Below, one piece after another: positions 1 through 8,606 of a DNA stretch of 64,000 nt (position 1 is the first letter of the stretch; each line of letters begins with the position of its first letter). Origin of the DNA: Tabrizicola_A sp964393035. GTDB lineage: Bacteria > Pseudomonadota > Alphaproteobacteria > Rhodobacterales > Rhodobacteraceae. A program made the translations under genes and the position numbers. The stretch is from assembly GCA_964393035.1 (NCBI GenBank), contig CAYMRX010000001.1, forward strand, positions 310,001 to 374,000, given 5' to 3'. Below the pieces are notes generated by a model. That model made no database searches. It saw only the letters and a program-made list of their open reading frames with translations, and was not told the DNA's origin.

Positions 1-378
1 ATTGACCAGAACACGGCCATGTTCTTTGGCCGCCATGTGGTCGACGACCATTACGGTGGCATGGCGTTCGAGGAAGAAGGCGCGCGCTGTGCGGCAATGC
101 TGGCGGACCCCAAGGTGACGACCATGGTGATGGGCAATCATGGCGTCTTGGTCATCGGCCAAACCGTGGCCGAGGCCTTCAACCGGCTTTATTATTTCGA
201 ACGCGCGGCCGAAACCTATATCCGCGCCTTGCAGACTGGACAGGCCTTGCGGGTTCTGCCCGATGCCATTGCCGAAAAAACCGCGCAGGAATGGGAAGCC
301 TACCCCGGCTTTGCCGAGGCGCATCTGCGGGAAATGAAGGGGATATTGGACGAAGAAGGGTCGAGCTATTCCGCCTGA
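1..378 (+). CDS. Class II aldolase/adducin family protein, 3' end only
   Basis: The reading frame is open from base 1 to a TGA at 376-378, so the N-terminus lies outside the window and only about 125 residues are visible. The visible part carries the family's C-terminal signature, with a NHG turn in the segment MGNHGVLVIGQTVAEAF followed by the amphipathic helix LYYFERAAETYIRAL. Class II aldolase/adducin proteins are metal-dependent aldol-cleaving, epimerising or decarboxylating enzymes acting on sugar phosphates or hydroxy acids. The metal-binding histidines of the N-terminal half are not visible, so the substrate cannot be stated. It converges with the phosphodiesterase gene on the other strand, with a hairpin element between the two stops. 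Confidence 0.85.
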   Translation: MDQNTAMFFGRHVVDDHYGGMAFEEEGARCAAMLADPKVTTMVMGNHGVLVIGQTVAEAFNRLYYFERAAETYIRALQTGQALRVLPDAIAEKTAQEWEAYPGFAEAHLREMKGILDEEGSSYSA

Positions 379-441
379 CCCTCGTCGTCGGCTTCGCCGC
401 TCCTCGGTGGACACGACGCGGAGGCGAAGCCGCCCGAGGAG
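379..441. repeat. Dispersed hairpin element, copy 1, between convergent genes
   Basis: This fills the whole gap between two convergent stop codons. It contains a perfect 10-bp inverted repeat (cggcttcgcc at 389-398 and ggcgaagccg at 423-432) and a second 8-bp pair (ctcctcgg at 400-407 and ccgaggag at 434-441). A second copy lies at 36896-36959, also between convergent genes. There the stem bases differ but remain complementary in the core. It may act as a bidirectional terminator. Confidence 0.7.
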
Positions 442-1275
442 TTACGCGGTGAAGAAGGGTTTTGCCTTCATCGTTTCCGGAATCGATACGCCAAGCCGCG
501 TCAGAATGCTGGGGGCCAGCGCCAACTGGTCCAGCACCACATCCTTGGCCGGCATTTCGCTTTTGCCGAAATAGTAGAAGGCCGCGTCCTGCTGCAATTC
601 GCCCGTGCCGCCGTGGTGGCCACGCTCATCCTGCCCGTGGTCAGCGGTGACAATCACCTCATACCCTTTGTCGAGCCAGCGTTGCAGGAAGGGGGCCAGC
701 ATCGCATCCATCATATAGCAGGCGTTATCCATCTCCTCGCAGTCGTGGTAGAACCGATGCCCCATGCTATCCAGCGTGCAGGTGTGCAGGATGCCATAGT
801 CGATGCCGTGAAGTTCGGTCATCCGGGTCAGCGTGGCGAAAAGGTCAACGTCCGAAGGCGTCATCTGGTTGATGTTGCCATACCCCGTCATGGTGTGAAA
901 CCGGCCATGGGTGATGGGGCCTGCGGGTTCATCATATTCAATGTCGCGCACAAAATCGAAGGGCGCGCGGTTGAACATTTCCGACCAGAAGCTGTGGGTC
1001 ACGGCCCCCGTTTTCAGCCCCGCCTTGCTGGCTTCGGAAAAGATGTCGGGCTGGTTCAGCCGATAGACCGCCTCATTGCCCCAGACCCGATGCACCTGCG
1101 GCGGCACACCGGTATGGATCGAGGCATAGCAGGAAGCAGAGGTCGAGGGCAGCACCGCGCGGATGCGATGCACCGTGGCCGCCCCCTGCGCCACCCAGCC
1201 TTCGAGATTGCCGAAAAGGCGCCGCCAATTGCGGTAGGGCACGCCATCAAGAATGATGAGAAGAAGTTTCGTCAT
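442..1275 (-). CDS. Alkaline phosphatase superfamily phosphodiesterase
   Basis: This 277-residue protein belongs to the type I phosphodiesterase/nucleotide pyrophosphatase branch of the alkaline phosphatase superfamily. The two-metal site is visible: ILDG near residue 9, a Ser/Thr-rich nucleophile loop (PSTSASCYASIHTG), DSMGHRFYH, and TADHGQDERGHHGG near the C-terminus. The start at 1275 is preferred because GAGG sits six bases upstream; an open frame reaching 1332 would add a Pro-rich leader lacking a good ribosome site. It is the last gene downstream of the peptide-type ABC transporter and may process an imported phosphodiester or pyrophosphate. The substrate is not deducible. Confidence 0.8.
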   Translation of the reverse strand: MTKLLLIILDGVPYRNWRRLFGNLEGWVAQGAATVHRIRAVLPSTSASCYASIHTGVPPQVHRVWGNEAVYRLNQPDIFSEASKAGLKTGAVTHSFWSEMFNRAPFDFVRDIEYDEPAGPITHGRFHTMTGYGNINQMTPSDVDLFATLTRMTELHGIDYGILHTCTLDSMGHRFYHDCEEMDNACYMMDAMLAPFLQRWLDKGYEVIVTADHGQDERGHHGGTGELQQDAAFYYFGKSEMPAKDVVLDQLALAPSILTRLGVSIPETMKAKPFFTA

Positions 1276-1307
1276 GTCATACCTCATCCCCGGCGGGGCC
1301 GTGGGGG

Positions 1308-1339
1308 CCTCCGGCGGGGGTATTTGGGCCAAGATGAAA
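1308..1339. repeat. GTATTTGGG intergenic motif (ATATTT-family element)
   Basis: A Gly-rich-looking GC block (cctccggcggggg) is followed by tatttgggccaagatgaaa, directly abutting the stop codon of the ABC ATPase gene. The same architecture, a GC-rich arm then (G)GATATTT or GAGTATTT then a variable tail often ending in GATGAA, recurs near gene ends across the window. It is probably part of a transcript-end element. Confidence 0.5.
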
Positions 1340-2974
1340 TCAGTTTCCGGCAGATTCCATCTTGCGGGTCTGGATCACCTTTTCCAGCCAACCAAGTTCC
1401 ATTTCGGGGACCGAGGACAGCAGGAGATCGGTGTAATCGTCGAAGGGCGGGGTCAGCACATCGGTCTTTTGGCCGTAGCGCACCACCTGCCCCTTGAACA
1501 TCACTGCGATCTTGTCGGCGATGGCTTTTACCGTGGCAAGGTCATGGGTGATAAAGAGATAGGCCACGTTTTCGCACGCTTGCAGATCGAGGAGAAGCTT
1601 CAGGATACCATCCGCGACCAAGGGGTCGAGCGCCGAGGTCACCTCATCGCAGATGATGAGTTTCGGTTTCGCCGCCAAGGCGCGCGCGATGCAGACGCGT
1701 TGCTTTTGTCCACCGGAGAGTTCCGCCGGGTAGCGGTCGGCAAAGCCCTTGCCCATCTCGATCTGGTCAAGAAGCTCTTGAATCCGTTTCTCTTTCTCGG
1801 CGCCTTTCAGGCCGAAATAGAACTCCAGCGGGCGGCCGATGATGGTGCCCACGGTCTGGCGCGGGTTCATTGCCACATCGGCCATTTGATAGATCATCTG
1901 CAATTCGCGCAGATCATCCTTGCTGCGCCCGGCAAGGTCGGCCGACAGGTTGCGCCCGGCAAAGCTGATGCGGCCCTGGCTCGGCGGCAGAAGCCCGGTG
2001 ATCGCGCGGGCAAGCGTGGATTTGCCCGAGCCGCTTTCCCCGACGATGGCCAGTGTCTGACCGGGGGCGACATCGACGGTGACATTCTTCAGAACGTCAA
2101 AGTTCGTCCCCTTGTAGCGCGCCGTCACATTCTGCACCGACAGCACCGGAGCGGCCTGCGGCTTTTCATCGTGATCAATGGAGCGGACCGAGACGAGCGC
2201 CTGCGTATAGGCTTCCTTCGGCGCATTGATGATCTGGTCGGTCGTGCCGTGTTCCACCATCTTGCCATGCCGCAGCACGAGGATGTCATCGGCCACCTGC
2301 GCCACAACGGCGAGGTCATGGGTGATGTACAGCGCCGCCACCCCGGTTTCATGGATCGCCCGCTTGATCGCCGCCAGCACGTCGATCTGGGTTGTCACAT
2401 CGAGCGCGGTGGTGGGTTCGTCGAAGATCACCAGATCCGGCTTCGGGCACAGCGCCATCGCCGTCATCACCCGCTGCAACTGCCCGCCCGACACCTGATG
2501 CGGATAGCGGTTGCCAATAGTTTCAGGGTTGGGCAGCGAAAGCTGGCGGAACAGCGACACCGCCCGGGCCTCAGCCTCGGGTTTGGTCATGACGCCATGG
2601 GCGACCGAGGTTTCGATCACCTGCTCCATCAGCTTTTTCGCCGGGTTGAAGCTGGCCGCCGCGGATTGGGCGACATAGGTCACTTCGCGCCCACGCAGAT
2701 CGCGCAAGCCCCCCGCGTCTGCCGTACGAATATCGCGCCCGTTCAGCAGGATTTGCCCCCCGGTCAGGCGCACGCCGCCGCGGCCAAAGGCCATGGCCGA
2801 AAGCCCGATGGTGGATTTGCCCGCACCGCTTTCGCCGATCAGGCCCAGCACCCGGCCCTTTTCGACCGAGACGGAAACGCCATCCACCAGCACGACATGG
2901 CGGGGTGCCTCGCCCGGCGGATAGGCGGTTGCTTCGATTTTCAGATTCTTGAACGAGAGGAGAGGATCAGCCAC
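1340..2974 (-). CDS. Peptide-type ABC transporter, fused double ATP-binding protein
   Basis: This 544-residue cytoplasmic protein carries two complete ABC ATPase modules, equivalent to DppD and DppF joined in one chain. Module one has Walker A GESGAGKST and signature VSGGQLQRV; module two has GESGSGKST and LSGGQKQRVCIARAL. Each has the extra C-terminal region typical of oligopeptide/nickel importers. It powers uptake through the two permeases encoded immediately upstream and overlaps the DppC-like gene by 8 bp, so translation is probably coupled. Substrates of this family include peptides, opines, glutathione and nickel, and the sequence does not tell which applies here. Confidence 0.92.
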   Translation of the reverse strand: MADPLLSFKNLKIEATAYPPGEAPRHVVLVDGVSVSVEKGRVLGLIGESGAGKSTIGLSAMAFGRGGVRLTGGQILLNGRDIRTADAGGLRDLRGREVTYVAQSAAASFNPAKKLMEQVIETSVAHGVMTKPEAEARAVSLFRQLSLPNPETIGNRYPHQVSGGQLQRVMTAMALCPKPDLVIFDEPTTALDVTTQIDVLAAIKRAIHETGVAALYITHDLAVVAQVADDILVLRHGKMVEHGTTDQIINAPKEAYTQALVSVRSIDHDEKPQAAPVLSVQNVTARYKGTNFDVLKNVTVDVAPGQTLAIVGESGSGKSTLARAITGLLPPSQGRISFAGRNLSADLAGRSKDDLRELQMIYQMADVAMNPRQTVGTIIGRPLEFYFGLKGAEKEKRIQELLDQIEMGKGFADRYPAELSGGQKQRVCIARALAAKPKLIICDEVTSALDPLVADGILKLLLDLQACENVAYLFITHDLATVKAIADKIAVMFKGQVVRYGQKTDVLTPPFDDYTDLLLSSVPEMELGWLEKVIQTRKMESAGN

Positions 2975-3782
2975 CGCGGCCCCCTTTCAGGCTGGAGGTA
3001 CGGGACAAGATCCAGTCGGCCACAAGGTTTACCGAGATTGCCAGCGCGGCAATCGCCATGGCGGGCATCAGGGCGGCGGCTTTGCCGTAGATCAGCCCAT
3101 CCTTGTTTTCCTTTACCATGCCGCCCCAATCGGTCAGCGGCGGCTGGATACCAAGGCCAAGGAAGGAGAGTGTCGAGATGAACAGCACCGCAAAGATGAA
3201 GCGCAGGCCGAATTCGGCAACCAGCGGCGAGAGTGCGTTTGGCAGGATTTCACGGAAGATGATCCAGCCCTGCTTTTCGCCGCGCAGCTTGGCGGCCTCG
3301 ACATAGTCCATCACAGTGATGTCCATGGCGACGGCGCGGCTCAGGCGGAAAACGCGGGTTGAATCGAGAACGCCCATCACCAAGATCAGCACGGTCAGGT
3401 TCAAGGGCAGCACCGAAAGCATGACAAGCGCCACGATCAGCGAGGGGATCGCCATCACCAGATCGACGATGCGCGACAGGGTCTGGTCGATCCAGCCGCC
3501 GCGCACGGCCGCAAGGAAGCCGAGAAACGCGCCAAGCGAAAAGGCGAGGATCGAGGAGGCGAGCGCCACAAAGATCGTGACTTGCGCGCCGTAGATCAGG
3601 CGCGAGACGATGTCGCGGCCGATGGTATCGGTGCCAAGCCAATATTGCGCCGATGGCCCCTCCCAGACGCCGCCAACGGCGGAATCAATCGGATAGGGCG
3701 CGATGAATTGTGCGAAAAGGCCGATGAACAGGAAAGCCCCGGTCAACACCAGCCCGACAATGGCGGAAAACGGAAGTCTCAT
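2967..3782 (-). CDS. ABC transporter permease, DppC-like
   Basis: This 271-residue inner-membrane permease of the binding-protein-dependent type has about six hydrophobic segments. It carries the family's periplasmic motif GTDTIGRDIVSRLIYGAQ and an EAA-type cytoplasmic loop (YVEAAKLRGEKQGWIIFREILPNAL, shown here only as its family mark around residues 160-185). It begins by an ATGA overlap with the DppB-like gene and ends by overlapping the ATPase gene. It forms the translocation channel with its DppB-like partner. The short C-terminus (SSLKGGRGG) is soluble. Confidence 0.9.
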   Translation of the reverse strand: MRLPFSAIVGLVLTGAFLFIGLFAQFIAPYPIDSAVGGVWEGPSAQYWLGTDTIGRDIVSRLIYGAQVTIFVALASSILAFSLGAFLGFLAAVRGGWIDQTLSRIVDLVMAIPSLIVALVMLSVLPLNLTVLILVMGVLDSTRVFRLSRAVAMDITVMDYVEAAKLRGEKQGWIIFREILPNALSPLVAEFGLRFIFAVLFISTLSFLGLGIQPPLTDWGGMVKENKDGLIYGKAAALMPAMAIAALAISVNLVADWILSRTSSLKGGRGG

Positions 3783-4735
3783 TTCGGGTGCCTCAGGCGC
3801 GGGTTGGCCACGATGGCGATGATGTCCGCCGCCATGTTCAGAAAAATATAGACGGCGGCGAAGATCAGACCCACGGCCTGCACGACCGGAACATCGCGTT
3901 TGGTCACATGGTCAACCAGGTATTGGCCCAAGGCGTTGTAACCAAAGACGACTTCCACAACGACCACGCCCACCACCAGATAGGCAAGGTTCAACATGAC
4001 CACCGACACCACCGGCGCGATGGCATTGGGGAAGGCATGGCGCCAGACCACCTGCATCGGCGACAGGCCCTTGAGTTCGGCCGTCTCGATATAGGCCGAT
4101 TGCATCACGTTCAGGATGGCGGCACGCGTCATCCGCATCATGTGGGCCAGCACGACCAGCACCAGCACGATCACCGGCAAGGCAACGGCGTGCAGCTTGG
4201 CCCAGAAGCTCATGCCCGGAAAGACCATGGCCACGGGCTGAAAGATTGGGAAGACCTGCGTCAGCAGGAAAATCACGAAATAGGCGGCAACGAATTCGGG
4301 CAGGCTGATCGTGGTCAGCGTCACGCCGGAAATCACCTTGTCGGGCCAGCGACCGGCATAGCGCGCGGCAATCACCCCCAGCAGGATCGCCAGCGGCACC
4401 GAAATTGCGGCGGCGCATCCGGCCAGAAACAGCGTATTGCCAAGACGTTGCCCGATCGACTGCGCGATGTCGGCCTTGTTGGTCAGCGCGGTGCCAAGAT
4501 CGCCCTGCAACACCCCGCCAAGCCAGCCCAGATAGCGGCTGAGGGCGGGCTGATCGAGCCCAAGCTGTTCACGCAGGTTGGCCAATGCCTCGGGCGTCGC
4601 CTGTTGGCCAAGAATGGCCTGCGCGGTATCACCCGGCAGGGCCTCGACCCCCAGAAAGATCACAGCCGAAACGGCGAGTAGGAGAAGAAGGCCCAGCGCA
4701 ATGCGCTGGACCACCAATTTCAAAACCGGATGCAA
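3779..4735 (-). CDS. ABC transporter permease, DppB-like
   Basis: This 318-residue inner-membrane permease is the DppB-type partner. It has an N-terminal hydrophobic segment (ALGLLLLLAVSAVIFLGV), a GDTAQAILGQQATPEAL stretch and the line GVLQGDLGTALTNK that marks this subfamily. The EAA loop reads YIETAELKGLSPMQVVWRHA. It sits ten bases after the binding-protein gene and overlaps the DppC-like gene by four bases, so all are one operon. Its job is to form half of the membrane channel for the solute delivered by the binding protein. Confidence 0.9.
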   Translation of the reverse strand: MHPVLKLVVQRIALGLLLLLAVSAVIFLGVEALPGDTAQAILGQQATPEALANLREQLGLDQPALSRYLGWLGGVLQGDLGTALTNKADIAQSIGQRLGNTLFLAGCAAAISVPLAILLGVIAARYAGRWPDKVISGVTLTTISLPEFVAAYFVIFLLTQVFPIFQPVAMVFPGMSFWAKLHAVALPVIVLVLVVLAHMMRMTRAAILNVMQSAYIETAELKGLSPMQVVWRHAFPNAIAPVVSVVMLNLAYLVVGVVVVEVVFGYNALGQYLVDHVTKRDVPVVQAVGLIFAAVYIFLNMAADIIAIVANPRLRHPK

Positions 4736-4745
4736 TGTTCCGACC

Positions 4746-6335
4746 TCAGGCGTTCAGCCAGCAGCGGACCTGGCTGCGGCCATTCATCAATTCGCCATTC
4801 GGGTCATCCACCCAGCCGCCGACCACATCGGACACACCCGACACGAAGTCATTGAACATCGGCAGGATCAGGCCGCCCTCATCGCGCAGGATATGCGCCA
4901 TTTCCGAATACTGGCCCTTGCGCTTGGCGGCATCCAGCTCGCCACGCGCGGCAAGCAGCAGTTCGTCGAACTTGGCGTTCTTGAACTTGGTGTCGTTCCA
5001 TTCGGCGGTGGAGAGGTAAGCGGTGGAGTACATCTGGTCCTGCACCGGACGGCCACCCCAATACGAGGCGCAGAAAGGAGCGACGTTCCAGACGTTCGAC
5101 CAGTAGCCGTCATCGGGCTCCAGCTTCACTTCCAGCGGGATGCCCGCTGCCTTGGCCGAGGCGGCAAAGAGGTTGGCCGCATCGACTGCGCCGGGGAAGG
5201 CGCCCGGTGCGGTGGCCAGAATGATCGGGCTGCCGTCATGGCCGGACTTTTTGTAGAATTCGGCGGCAGCGGCGGCGTCATATTCACGCTGCGGGATGCT
5301 GTCATCGAACATCGGATAGGCAGCGTTGATCGGGAAATCGTTGCCCGGCTTGCCCAGACCGCCAAGGATCTTGTCGACCTGTTCCTGACGGTTGATCGCC
5401 AGCTTCAACGCCATGCGCAGATCATTGTTGTCGAAGGGTGCCTTGTCGACATGCATGATGAACACATAGTGACCGCGGCCGGCAGCCGAACGGATCTGGA
5501 TGCCGGGCACACCTTTCAAAAGCTCCACGATCTTCGGGTCAACCCGGTTGATCATATGCACCTGACCGGATTGCAACGCGGCGGTCCGGGCAGTGTTGTC
5601 GTTGATGACAAGGATTTCCACCTCATCGGCATGACCGATGGTGCTGTCGAAATAATTGGCATGTTTGACGAAGGTGTGCCGCACGCCCGGCTCGTTCACA
5701 ACGACCTTATAGGGACCGGCACCGATGCCCGCCGCCGGATTGTCCACGCCGCCACCGGGCTGGATCATCAGGTGATAGTCGGCCATCAGATAGGGCAGGT
5801 CGGCGTTGGCGGCATTCAGCTTCAGCGTGACCATGTCACCTTCGGCCTTCATCTCGGTGATGCCCTGCACGATGCCCAAGGCGCCCGACTGCGCCTTCTC
5901 GTCGGTGTGGCGCTTCAGCGTCGCCACCACGTCATCGGCGGTCACGGTCTTGCCGTCGTGGAATTCCACACCTGCACGGATCTTGAACTTCCACTCGGTC
6001 GCGTCGGGCGATGAGGAGATTTCCTCGGCGATGCGGTGGTCGATCGAGCCGTCGGGATTTACATCGACCAGCATTTCGCCCCAGGTCATGTTCACCTGGA
6101 ACGGCACTTCCGAAGCGGCCAAAGCCGGGTCAAGCGAGTTGGTGGATTCACCGCCCTGCATACCGACGCGGATGATGCCGCCCTTCTTTGGTTCTTCGGC
6201 ATGGGCCGCCTTGGTGAACAGCGCCCCGGCAAGGGCAGCCGAAACCCCCATCGCCGTAGTGCGGCCCACAAATTCGCGGCGGGTCATCGCGCCTTTGCGC
6301 ACCCGTGCGATCATCTGGTCGAGTTGATCGGACAT
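4746..6335 (-). CDS. ABC transporter substrate-binding protein, family 5, Tat-exported
   Basis: This is a 529-residue periplasmic solute-binding protein of the DppA/OppA/NikA family (SBP_bac_5). The N-terminus has a twin-arginine signal (TRREFVGRTTAMGVSAAL, cleavage expected after AHA near residue 46), so it is likely folded before export. Family hallmarks include the internal repeat of sugar/peptide-binding lobes and DPALAASEVPFQVNMTWGEML near the N-terminus. A GGGAG ribosome site lies upstream. It is the first gene of the transporter operon (binding protein, permease B, permease C, fused ATPase, phosphodiesterase). Ligand identity cannot be read from the sequence. Confidence 0.9.
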   Translation of the reverse strand: MSDQLDQMIARVRKGAMTRREFVGRTTAMGVSAALAGALFTKAAHAEEPKKGGIIRVGMQGGESTNSLDPALAASEVPFQVNMTWGEMLVDVNPDGSIDHRIAEEISSSPDATEWKFKIRAGVEFHDGKTVTADDVVATLKRHTDEKAQSGALGIVQGITEMKAEGDMVTLKLNAANADLPYLMADYHLMIQPGGGVDNPAAGIGAGPYKVVVNEPGVRHTFVKHANYFDSTIGHADEVEILVINDNTARTAALQSGQVHMINRVDPKIVELLKGVPGIQIRSAAGRGHYVFIMHVDKAPFDNNDLRMALKLAINRQEQVDKILGGLGKPGNDFPINAAYPMFDDSIPQREYDAAAAAEFYKKSGHDGSPIILATAPGAFPGAVDAANLFAASAKAAGIPLEVKLEPDDGYWSNVWNVAPFCASYWGGRPVQDQMYSTAYLSTAEWNDTKFKNAKFDELLLAARGELDAAKRKGQYSEMAHILRDEGGLILPMFNDFVSGVSDVVGGWVDDPNGELMNGRSQVRCWLNA

Positions 6336-6394
6336 AGACTTTTCTCCCTGCTTTTGGCCCGGATTGCCGGTGCCTTCTTGTTGATTTGGAACTC

Positions 6395-6423
6395 ACTAAA
6401 TCGCGAAGTCATGGGTCTGGCAA
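6395..6423 (-). promoter_or_regulatory. Putative sigma-70 promoter of the peptide-type ABC operon
   Basis: Read on the minus strand, TTGCCA (6418-6423) and TTTAGT (6395-6400) are separated by exactly 17 bases and lie 60 bases before the binding-protein start codon. The fit to the sigma-70 consensus is fair. No start-site data exist here. Confidence 0.45.
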
Positions 6424-6445
6424 CGATTCTTGCCATGGCTTGGCG

Positions 6446-8467
6446 TCACACAAAGATGCGCGGCACCTCGTCATCAAAGCACCGCTCAAAAATCCTTTCC
6501 TCGCCCTCATAGGCGGTCAACCGCGCCTGCAACCGCAGATGGCTGGCCGTTGCCGTCATCTCGGCATGGACTTCGGTCCGCACCCGCCACTCTCCGCGTG
6601 ACAGGCGCTGCTCCCAGCTATGCACCGCACGGGCCGACAGCGGATCGTCGGGATGCACCTCCCAAAGCTCGGTCATCGTCTCACCGGTCTGCAAGCCATG
6701 CGTCAGGTTTTCCGCATCCCCCAGATCGTCGCGGATCACCAGGGCAACCTTGCCGGTCACAAGGTCCGTCTCGATCTTGCGGGTGGTCTTCCCTTCGCGC
6801 AGCACCTTGTGTTTCCAAGGGCTTGCATGTTCGGCAGGCGGCGGCACCCACTCTGCTCCCGCGCCCTGATGCACCGGCAGATCAAGACTGCCCGCCATGA
6901 GCGTCAGCTTGCCCGCCTGCGGCGACGGCAAAACGAAGGGCCAATAGGAATTTGACAGCGCCAACCGCAAGCGGTGTCCGGGGGCCAGCCGATAGGCCAT
7001 TTGGTCAATGTCAAAGCCAACCTCGACCGCCTGCCCCGGCGGCACCGGCGCAGGGGTTTCCATCCCATCCCGGTGGCACAGGTTCAGCATGCCATGCGCA
7101 ATGCGCACCGAGCGGCCATCCGGCCCCACATCGCAAAGCCGCGCGACGACAAAGCCCAAAGGCGCATCCGACGACAGCCGCAGCGAAAGCCGCGCCGCGC
7201 CGATCAGGTCCAGCGGCGCCAGCAACTCCGGCCCGTCAAAGCAAACCGACATCGCATCATCGCCCGCCTGATCTCCCGGCATTTCGGCATTCAGACCCAT
7301 CGGGAAAAACTCGCCCGTGTGCATGCCCAAGTGCTGGGGCGTGGCGATCTCTGCCCGAAAGCCGCCTTCACTATGGCCCAAATATCCTTTTGGGGCAGAA
7401 GGCCCAGCGGACGCCAGCCCCAGATGCAGCACCTCCCGCTTCACCTGCGGGCTGGGCCAAGCGGCCTCGGCCACCCAGGCCCCCGCGCGGTGCTTTGCGC
7501 TGGCATCCGGCGCCTCGGAATCAAGCCGGTAAACCCGATAGGCCGGGTCAGCCTCGGCACCGTTGGGCTGGCCTTTCAGCCAGCGATCCCACCAGCGCAG
7601 GGCCTCTTGCAGAAAGCCGATCCGCGGACCGGGCACAGCGGTATGGGGGTATTGATGCACCCAAGGTCCGACAATGCCTTTGACCGGCCCGGCACAATTG
7701 GCGACCAAGGCGGCCACCGTGTTCATGTAATTGTCAGCCCAGCCGCCCCAGATCTGCACCGGAACGGTCATGCGGGCATAATCCTCGCAGACGGACCCGT
7801 GCTTCCAATAGCCGTCCCGCGCCTGATGACCCGCCCAGCGCGGCGCAAGCCATGGCTCGGCCTCCAGCCGCGCCAGCCAGTCCGCGCGCCAATCGGCCCG
7901 CAGCGCGGGATCTGCCGGGCGGCTGGAATAGGACAGCATCACCGCCCCCCAGCCGAAATTTTCGCCCAAGAGGCAACCGCCCTTGAAGTGGATGTCATCG
8001 GCAAAGCGGTCAGTCGTGGAACAGACCGATACCACCGCCTTCAAGGCAGGCGGTTGGCGGAACGCGGTCTGCAAACAGTTGAACCCGCCCCAGCTTTTGC
8101 CCATCATCCCAACCGCACCCGAACACCACGGCTGCGCCGCCAGCCACGCGATCACCTCCTCGGCGTCGCGCAACTCCTGTTCGGTGTATTCGTCGGCAAT
8201 CAGCCCCTGACTGTCCCCACAGCCCCGCATATCGACCCGCACGGCGGCATAGCCATGACCGGCAAAATACGGATGCATCATCTCATCGCGCGGCAGGGTG
8301 CCATCACGCTTGCGATAGGGGATATATTCCAGAATGGCCGGAACCGGATTTTCCGTGGCATCTTCGGGCATCCAGACCCGCGCGGACAGACGACAGCCGT
8401 CTGACAGAACAATCCCCATATCCGGGGTTTCTCTGGTTTGATGCGGAAACTCGGTGACGACAACCAT
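6446..8467 (-). CDS. CocE/NonD family hydrolase (X-Pro dipeptidyl-peptidase type)
   Basis: This 673-residue serine hydrolase is of the peptidase S15/CocE group. The alpha/beta-hydrolase core is visible: RVDMRGCGDSQG, then the nucleophile elbow GMMGKSWGGFN with serine in GxSxG form, then an Asp region (WADNYMNTV) and a His region (WVHQYPHT). The C-terminal third is the jelly-roll domain usual for the family. The start at 8467 has GGGAGA six bases upstream, while the open frame runs to 8551. Related enzymes cleave acyl, ester or X-Pro amide bonds. Placement beside a peptide-type importer suggests it acts on an imported peptide or ester, but that is inference. Confidence 0.82.
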   Translation of the reverse strand: MVVVTEFPHQTRETPDMGIVLSDGCRLSARVWMPEDATENPVPAILEYIPYRKRDGTLPRDEMMHPYFAGHGYAAVRVDMRGCGDSQGLIADEYTEQELRDAEEVIAWLAAQPWCSGAVGMMGKSWGGFNCLQTAFRQPPALKAVVSVCSTTDRFADDIHFKGGCLLGENFGWGAVMLSYSSRPADPALRADWRADWLARLEAEPWLAPRWAGHQARDGYWKHGSVCEDYARMTVPVQIWGGWADNYMNTVAALVANCAGPVKGIVGPWVHQYPHTAVPGPRIGFLQEALRWWDRWLKGQPNGAEADPAYRVYRLDSEAPDASAKHRAGAWVAEAAWPSPQVKREVLHLGLASAGPSAPKGYLGHSEGGFRAEIATPQHLGMHTGEFFPMGLNAEMPGDQAGDDAMSVCFDGPELLAPLDLIGAARLSLRLSSDAPLGFVVARLCDVGPDGRSVRIAHGMLNLCHRDGMETPAPVPPGQAVEVGFDIDQMAYRLAPGHRLRLALSNSYWPFVLPSPQAGKLTLMAGSLDLPVHQGAGAEWVPPPAEHASPWKHKVLREGKTTRKIETDLVTGKVALVIRDDLGDAENLTHGLQTGETMTELWEVHPDDPLSARAVHSWEQRLSRGEWRVRTEVHAEMTATASHLRLQARLTAYEGEERIFERCFDDEVPRIFV

Positions 8468-8606
8468 TGAATTCTCCCTGTGCATAACAGGACATGTTCC
8501 TGACCGCCGCCCCTGCCATTTCCGCCGCTTCACATGCCGGAAGCGACGCAATCACGGAAAAGCGCAAGGTCTTTCGCGCCAGCGCAGCGGAGGGCTTCCG
8601 TAAGCC

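Noticed and set aside
1253..3181. A 642-codon open frame on the plus strand opposite the ABC ATPase and permease genes
   Set aside because: It is antisense to two well-recognised ABC genes, has no recognisable domain and is rich in Arg/His/Gly as expected from high-GC third positions; the real genes are on the minus strand.
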